Shown in pieces: positions 14,373 through 16,394 of a stretch of 16,394 nucleotides of DNA. The notes beneath the pieces were generated by a model. That model saw nothing but the letters and a program-made list of their open reading frames with translations, was not told the DNA's origin and did no database searches. Made by a program: the position numbers and the translations under genes. The stretch covers positions 1 to 16,394 of the forward strand of contig JBJOIT010000058.1 in assembly GCA_046046915.1 (NCBI GenBank). The letters run 5' to 3'. The stretch comes from JBEEJZ01 sp046046915. GTDB taxonomy: Bacteria; Pseudomonadota; Gammaproteobacteria; Burkholderiales; Burkholderiaceae_C. Every line of letters starts with the position of its first letter. Position 1 is the stretch's first letter.

Positions 14373-15672
14373 ACACGCCATGCAGATACCAACGATCTGC
14401 GCCATCGCGCCTAGACAGCCGTTCACGGTAAATCCAGACACACTGCGCCTGCGGGTTCTGGGCGATGTAGTAGTCGCGCAACACAGACCCATGGCCCCCA
14501 ACTGCGCCAGATTCACCTGTCGTCCACCAGCCTGCCTCCAAACGCTGCGGCCCCGCCAGCAACAACAAGCGCCCTTGGTACAGAGGCCCCTCATCATCGC
14601 AGTCCAAAGCCAGGGGTTGAGGCAGCAGCCAGGTGGGGTAAAGCGGTGAGGCTTGCGTCACGGTAGTTTGAGCCTGGAAAGCAGCCTGCGCCGGCACCCA
14701 GAACTGCATGTATTCCGGCCGATGGTCCGAGCAGGCCACCCAACGACGCACTGCCTGGCCGCCCAGCCGGGCACTCAAACGCTCAATGAACTGGTGCAAG
14801 CTGTCCCCCTGTCGGGTCTCATCTTGTAGCAGTGTGTTGCTGGCCCCCTGAATCGACGCTGTCTCCAGGGAACGCAAGGTCAAGGCATCGACTGGCGCGG
14901 CCAGCGTGACCTGTGCCAGGTGTTCGGCCAGCAGGCGCAGTAAATGATCCTGACCCTGTGTGGGCTGGGCCGTGCGCACCAGCAGCTCCTGCTGAGCTTG
15001 CGAGACATCGCGCACGAGGCCGTCAAACTCCCAGCCCAGCGCCAGGGCCAACACCCCCCGCTGGCGCAGTTGCAGCCAGAGTTGCAATTGCACCAACAAA
15101 CGACGCGCGCCAAACATCAGGGCCGGTGCAGCATCCACCCGGGCAGCCAGCTCGATGCGGGCCTCAAACACATCCGGCAACACGAGCCAGGGGTAGCTCT
15201 CAGGCTGGGCACCGTACGCCCGGTCCAAAGCGTCCAGCAAAGCCGCTCCAAAGCGTCTGGCGACACCACCCCGAGGCAAAGCACGCAACTGGCCCCATCG
15301 GTAACAACCCAAGGTCGCCAGCGTCTTTAGATGCGGCTGTGCAGCAGCAAGGGTCGACAAGGGCAAGGCGTCTGCACTGGCTGCACGGCGCCCCAGGGGA
15401 TGCAGTCGTGCCAGCGCCACCAGACTGGTGCTGCCACGTGCCATGCGCACCGGCACCGGCGGCGGATGCAACTGGCGCATGCGCTGCACCAATGCTGCAC
15501 GCCCTCCAAACAGACGCTCGCTGGCAGATACCTCCATCACCCACATGCCGTCCAGCCGGGCCACTTTGGGTGTGAACTGCAGGGACCACCAGCCCAACGC
15601 CTGCTGGGCATCTGCCAGATCAGGCACCGCGGCAGCATCCTCAGCTAGCGGCTGAAAAGCGATCCAGTGCAT
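14365..15672 (-). CDS. imuB: ImuB, catalytically dead Y-family polymerase-like mutasome subunit
   Basis: ImuB is a Y-family polymerase relative that serves as the hub of the mutasome, linking DnaE2, ImuA and the beta clamp. From the ATG at 15672 (MHWIAFQPLA) it has 435 residues. The two metal-binding acidic motifs of active Y polymerases are absent: the N-terminus lacks the DxDxFYA-type sequence, and the second site reads VMEVSASERLFGG (45-57), as usual for ImuB. A helix-hairpin-helix follows (LGCYRWGQLRALPRGGVARRFG, 121-142), then the little-finger-like region and the conserved DHRPEYMQFW (316-325). An ATG at 15696 is possible but lies deeper in imuA. The gene overlaps imuA by 32 bases and dnaE2 by 8 or more, so translation is probably coupled. 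Confidence 0.92.
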   Translation of the reverse strand: MHWIAFQPLAEDAAAVPDLADAQQALGWWSLQFTPKVARLDGMWVMEVSASERLFGGRAALVQRMRQLHPPPVPVRMARGSTSLVALARLHPLGRRAASADALPLSTLAAAQPHLKTLATLGCYRWGQLRALPRGGVARRFGAALLDALDRAYGAQPESYPWLVLPDVFEARIELAARVDAAPALMFGARRLLVQLQLWLQLRQRGVLALALGWEFDGLVRDVSQAQQELLVRTAQPTQGQDHLLRLLAEHLAQVTLAAPVDALTLRSLETASIQGASNTLLQDETRQGDSLHQFIERLSARLGGQAVRRWVACSDHRPEYMQFWVPAQAAFQAQTTVTQASPLYPTWLLPQPLALDCDDEGPLYQGRLLLLAGPQRLEAGWWTTGESGAVGGHGSVLRDYYIAQNPQAQCVWIYRERLSRRDGADRWYLHGVYA

Positions 15673-16351
15673 GACATGACACCTGCTGCAAAGCATTCAA
15701 ACGCGCAGGCCCAGCCGGAATTTGAAGATCCTGCGCTAACGGAGGGCCACGGCGCTTGAGCACTTTCAGACCCCGTTGATAGGCACGTGCAGGGCTGTCC
15801 AGCACTTCCAGCCGCAGCACCGCCGGTGAGGCCTGTGTATGCACTTGCGCAGGCCGCATCACAAACAGCAGGCACTGGTGCTGGGATGCCGCCATCTGCA
15901 AACGACGCAGCTGGTCAGATCTCGCCTGAGGCAACCAGGCCAGCACTGCAGACACATCGGCACACTGCAGCGCCTGCTCGGTCGCCCACAGACACTCCAG
16001 CGGGGTCTGGGTATCGACGCTCAGCAAGGCTTGAGGCTGCAAACCACGCCCTGCCAAACCAGGGCCAAAAGGATGGTGCGGCGGCCCCACCAGCACCACA
16101 ACAGGCTCGCGACCGCCAGGCTGACCCCGCGGCAAGGCCGCTAACGCCGGCAAGATCAGTTGCCACTCCAGATGCTGATCGGGCTGTTGCAACACCTCGA
16201 TCAGCGCGCCCACAGGCCAGCCCCCTCCCGGCAAGTGCTCACTGAGTTGCCGATGGCCTGTGCCCACCACAACCCCAGGCGCCTGCGCCAGGGTGTCGGC
16301 ACGCCAAACGGCGCCCGTGTCCAAGGCAATAAAAGCGGTTTTGGGGGTCAC
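15641..16351 (-). CDS. imuA: ImuA, RecA/SulA-like mutasome accessory protein
   Basis: ImuA is a RecA-fold protein without obvious nucleotide-binding motifs that acts with ImuB and DnaE2 in SOS mutagenesis. Recognisable segments are AVWRADTLAQAP near the N-terminus, the ELPGGGWP-type block (here HLPGGGWPVGALIEVL, from about residue 39), PHHPFGPGLAGRGLQP, and the conserved C-terminal YQRGLKVLKRRGPPL. I place the start at the GTG at 16351, giving 236 residues. The frame is open to a TTG at 16381, but that lies inside the LexA box and so should be upstream of, or at, the transcript start. A TTG at 16324 is also possible. It is the first gene of the imuA-imuB-dnaE2 operon. Confidence 0.88.
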   Translation of the reverse strand: MTPKTAFIALDTGAVWRADTLAQAPGVVVGTGHRQLSEHLPGGGWPVGALIEVLQQPDQHLEWQLILPALAALPRGQPGGREPVVVLVGPPHHPFGPGLAGRGLQPQALLSVDTQTPLECLWATEQALQCADVSAVLAWLPQARSDQLRRLQMAASQHQCLLFVMRPAQVHTQASPAVLRLEVLDSPARAYQRGLKVLKRRGPPLAQDLQIPAGPARLNALQQVSCHALDRFSAAS

Positions 16352-16366
16352 TTGGGTCGATCCAAA

Positions 16367-16386
16367 TACTGTACAAAACAACAGTA
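16367..16386 (-). promoter_or_regulatory. LexA (SOS) box of the imuA-imuB-dnaE2 operon
   Basis: The core CTGT-N8-ACAG (16369-16384) is perfect, and the flanking TA on each side extends it to TACTGT...ACAGTA, matching the gamma/betaproteobacterial LexA consensus. It begins 15 bases upstream of the proposed GTG start. LexA bound here would block transcription until DNA damage triggers LexA cleavage. Confidence 0.92.
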
Positions 16387-16388
16387 TA
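16383..16388 (-). promoter_or_regulatory. Candidate -10 box of the imuA operon
   Basis: TATACT on the minus strand matches 5/6 of TATAAT and overlaps the outer arm of the LexA box, a common layout for repressed SOS promoters. The -35 would lie beyond the window edge, so the promoter cannot be confirmed. Confidence 0.5.
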
Positions 16389-16394
16389 TAAGCC

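Noticed and set aside
14373..14597. Extension of DnaE2 by 75 residues upstream of 14372
   Set aside because: The extra residues (Cys- and Arg-rich) do not resemble any DnaE2 N-terminus and lie entirely within the imuB coding sequence. Family similarity begins at YAELFCMSNFSF.
14913..15575. A 220-codon proline/alanine-rich open frame opposite imuB
   Set aside because: It is an antisense shadow with low-complexity composition. ImuB motifs are clear on the other strand.
15763..15780. TTTCAGACCCC in imuA as a third REP-like copy
   Set aside because: It has only half of the palindrome and encodes part of the conserved RGLKVLKRRGPP block of ImuA, so ordinary conservation explains it.
1..16394. 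Mobile element, CRISPR array, toxin-antitoxin or phage defence genes
   Set aside because: All strands are accounted for by recognisable housekeeping or SOS genes, with no transposase, repeat-spacer pattern or unexplained gene-sized frame.

Overview
The window looks like ordinary chromosomal DNA from a betaproteobacterium of the order Burkholderiales, most likely family Comamonadaceae (a Rhodoferax/Polaromonas/Acidovorax-type genome). The reasons are the moderately high GC content, the System II cytochrome c biogenesis pair (a long ResB plus CcsB), a di-haem c4-type cytochrome beside engB, paired LpxL-type acyltransferases next to metK, and an imuA-imuB-dnaE2 cassette behind a CTGT-N8-ACAG LexA box. 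This placement is inferred from gene content and family resemblance; no database was searched. Genes are densely packed, the longest stretch without a gene is about 200 bases, and I see no tRNA, rRNA, CRISPR array, insertion sequence or prophage.

Layout. Positions 1-1337 (+) hold the tail of a small proline/threonine-rich protein, probably the LptM/LppL lipoprotein, coupled through an ATGA overlap to lysA (diaminopimelate decarboxylase). From 1309 to 6464 (-) lies a probable operon resB-ccsB-msrP-msrQ: haem delivery and ligation for periplasmic c-type cytochromes, followed by the periplasmic methionine sulfoxide reductase MsrP and its membrane haem partner MsrQ. Upstream of it a separate unit, 6597-7226 (-), encodes a di-haem cytochrome c4, a probable client of ResB/CcsB, and ends in a strong intrinsic terminator. 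Divergent from the cytochrome is engB (7301-8116, +), a ribosome-assembly GTPase. Then come two tandem lipid A late acyltransferase genes (8110-9818, -), a 203-base divergent promoter region, and metK (10022-11203, +), S-adenosylmethionine synthetase.

The last third (11208-16351, -) is an SOS mutagenesis operon: imuA, imuB and dnaE2 overlap in that order behind a perfect LexA-type box at the right edge of the window. Together they are expected to form the ImuA-ImuB-DnaE2 mutasome that copies past DNA lesions after damage.

I did not find a clearly new biological system. The less ordinary signals are: (1) at all three convergent junctions a strong hairpin lies just past the stop codon of the + strand gene and inside the coding sequence of its - strand neighbour; (2) two GGGGTC-type palindromic motifs resembling REP elements are translated in the same frame (Gly-Ser-Asp) within dnaE2, one of them where the protein seems about ten residues longer than relatives; (3) a 13-base palindrome overlaps the -35 box of the resB operon and a 16-base palindrome lies upstream of metK; (4) msrPQ sits inside the cytochrome c maturation operon.
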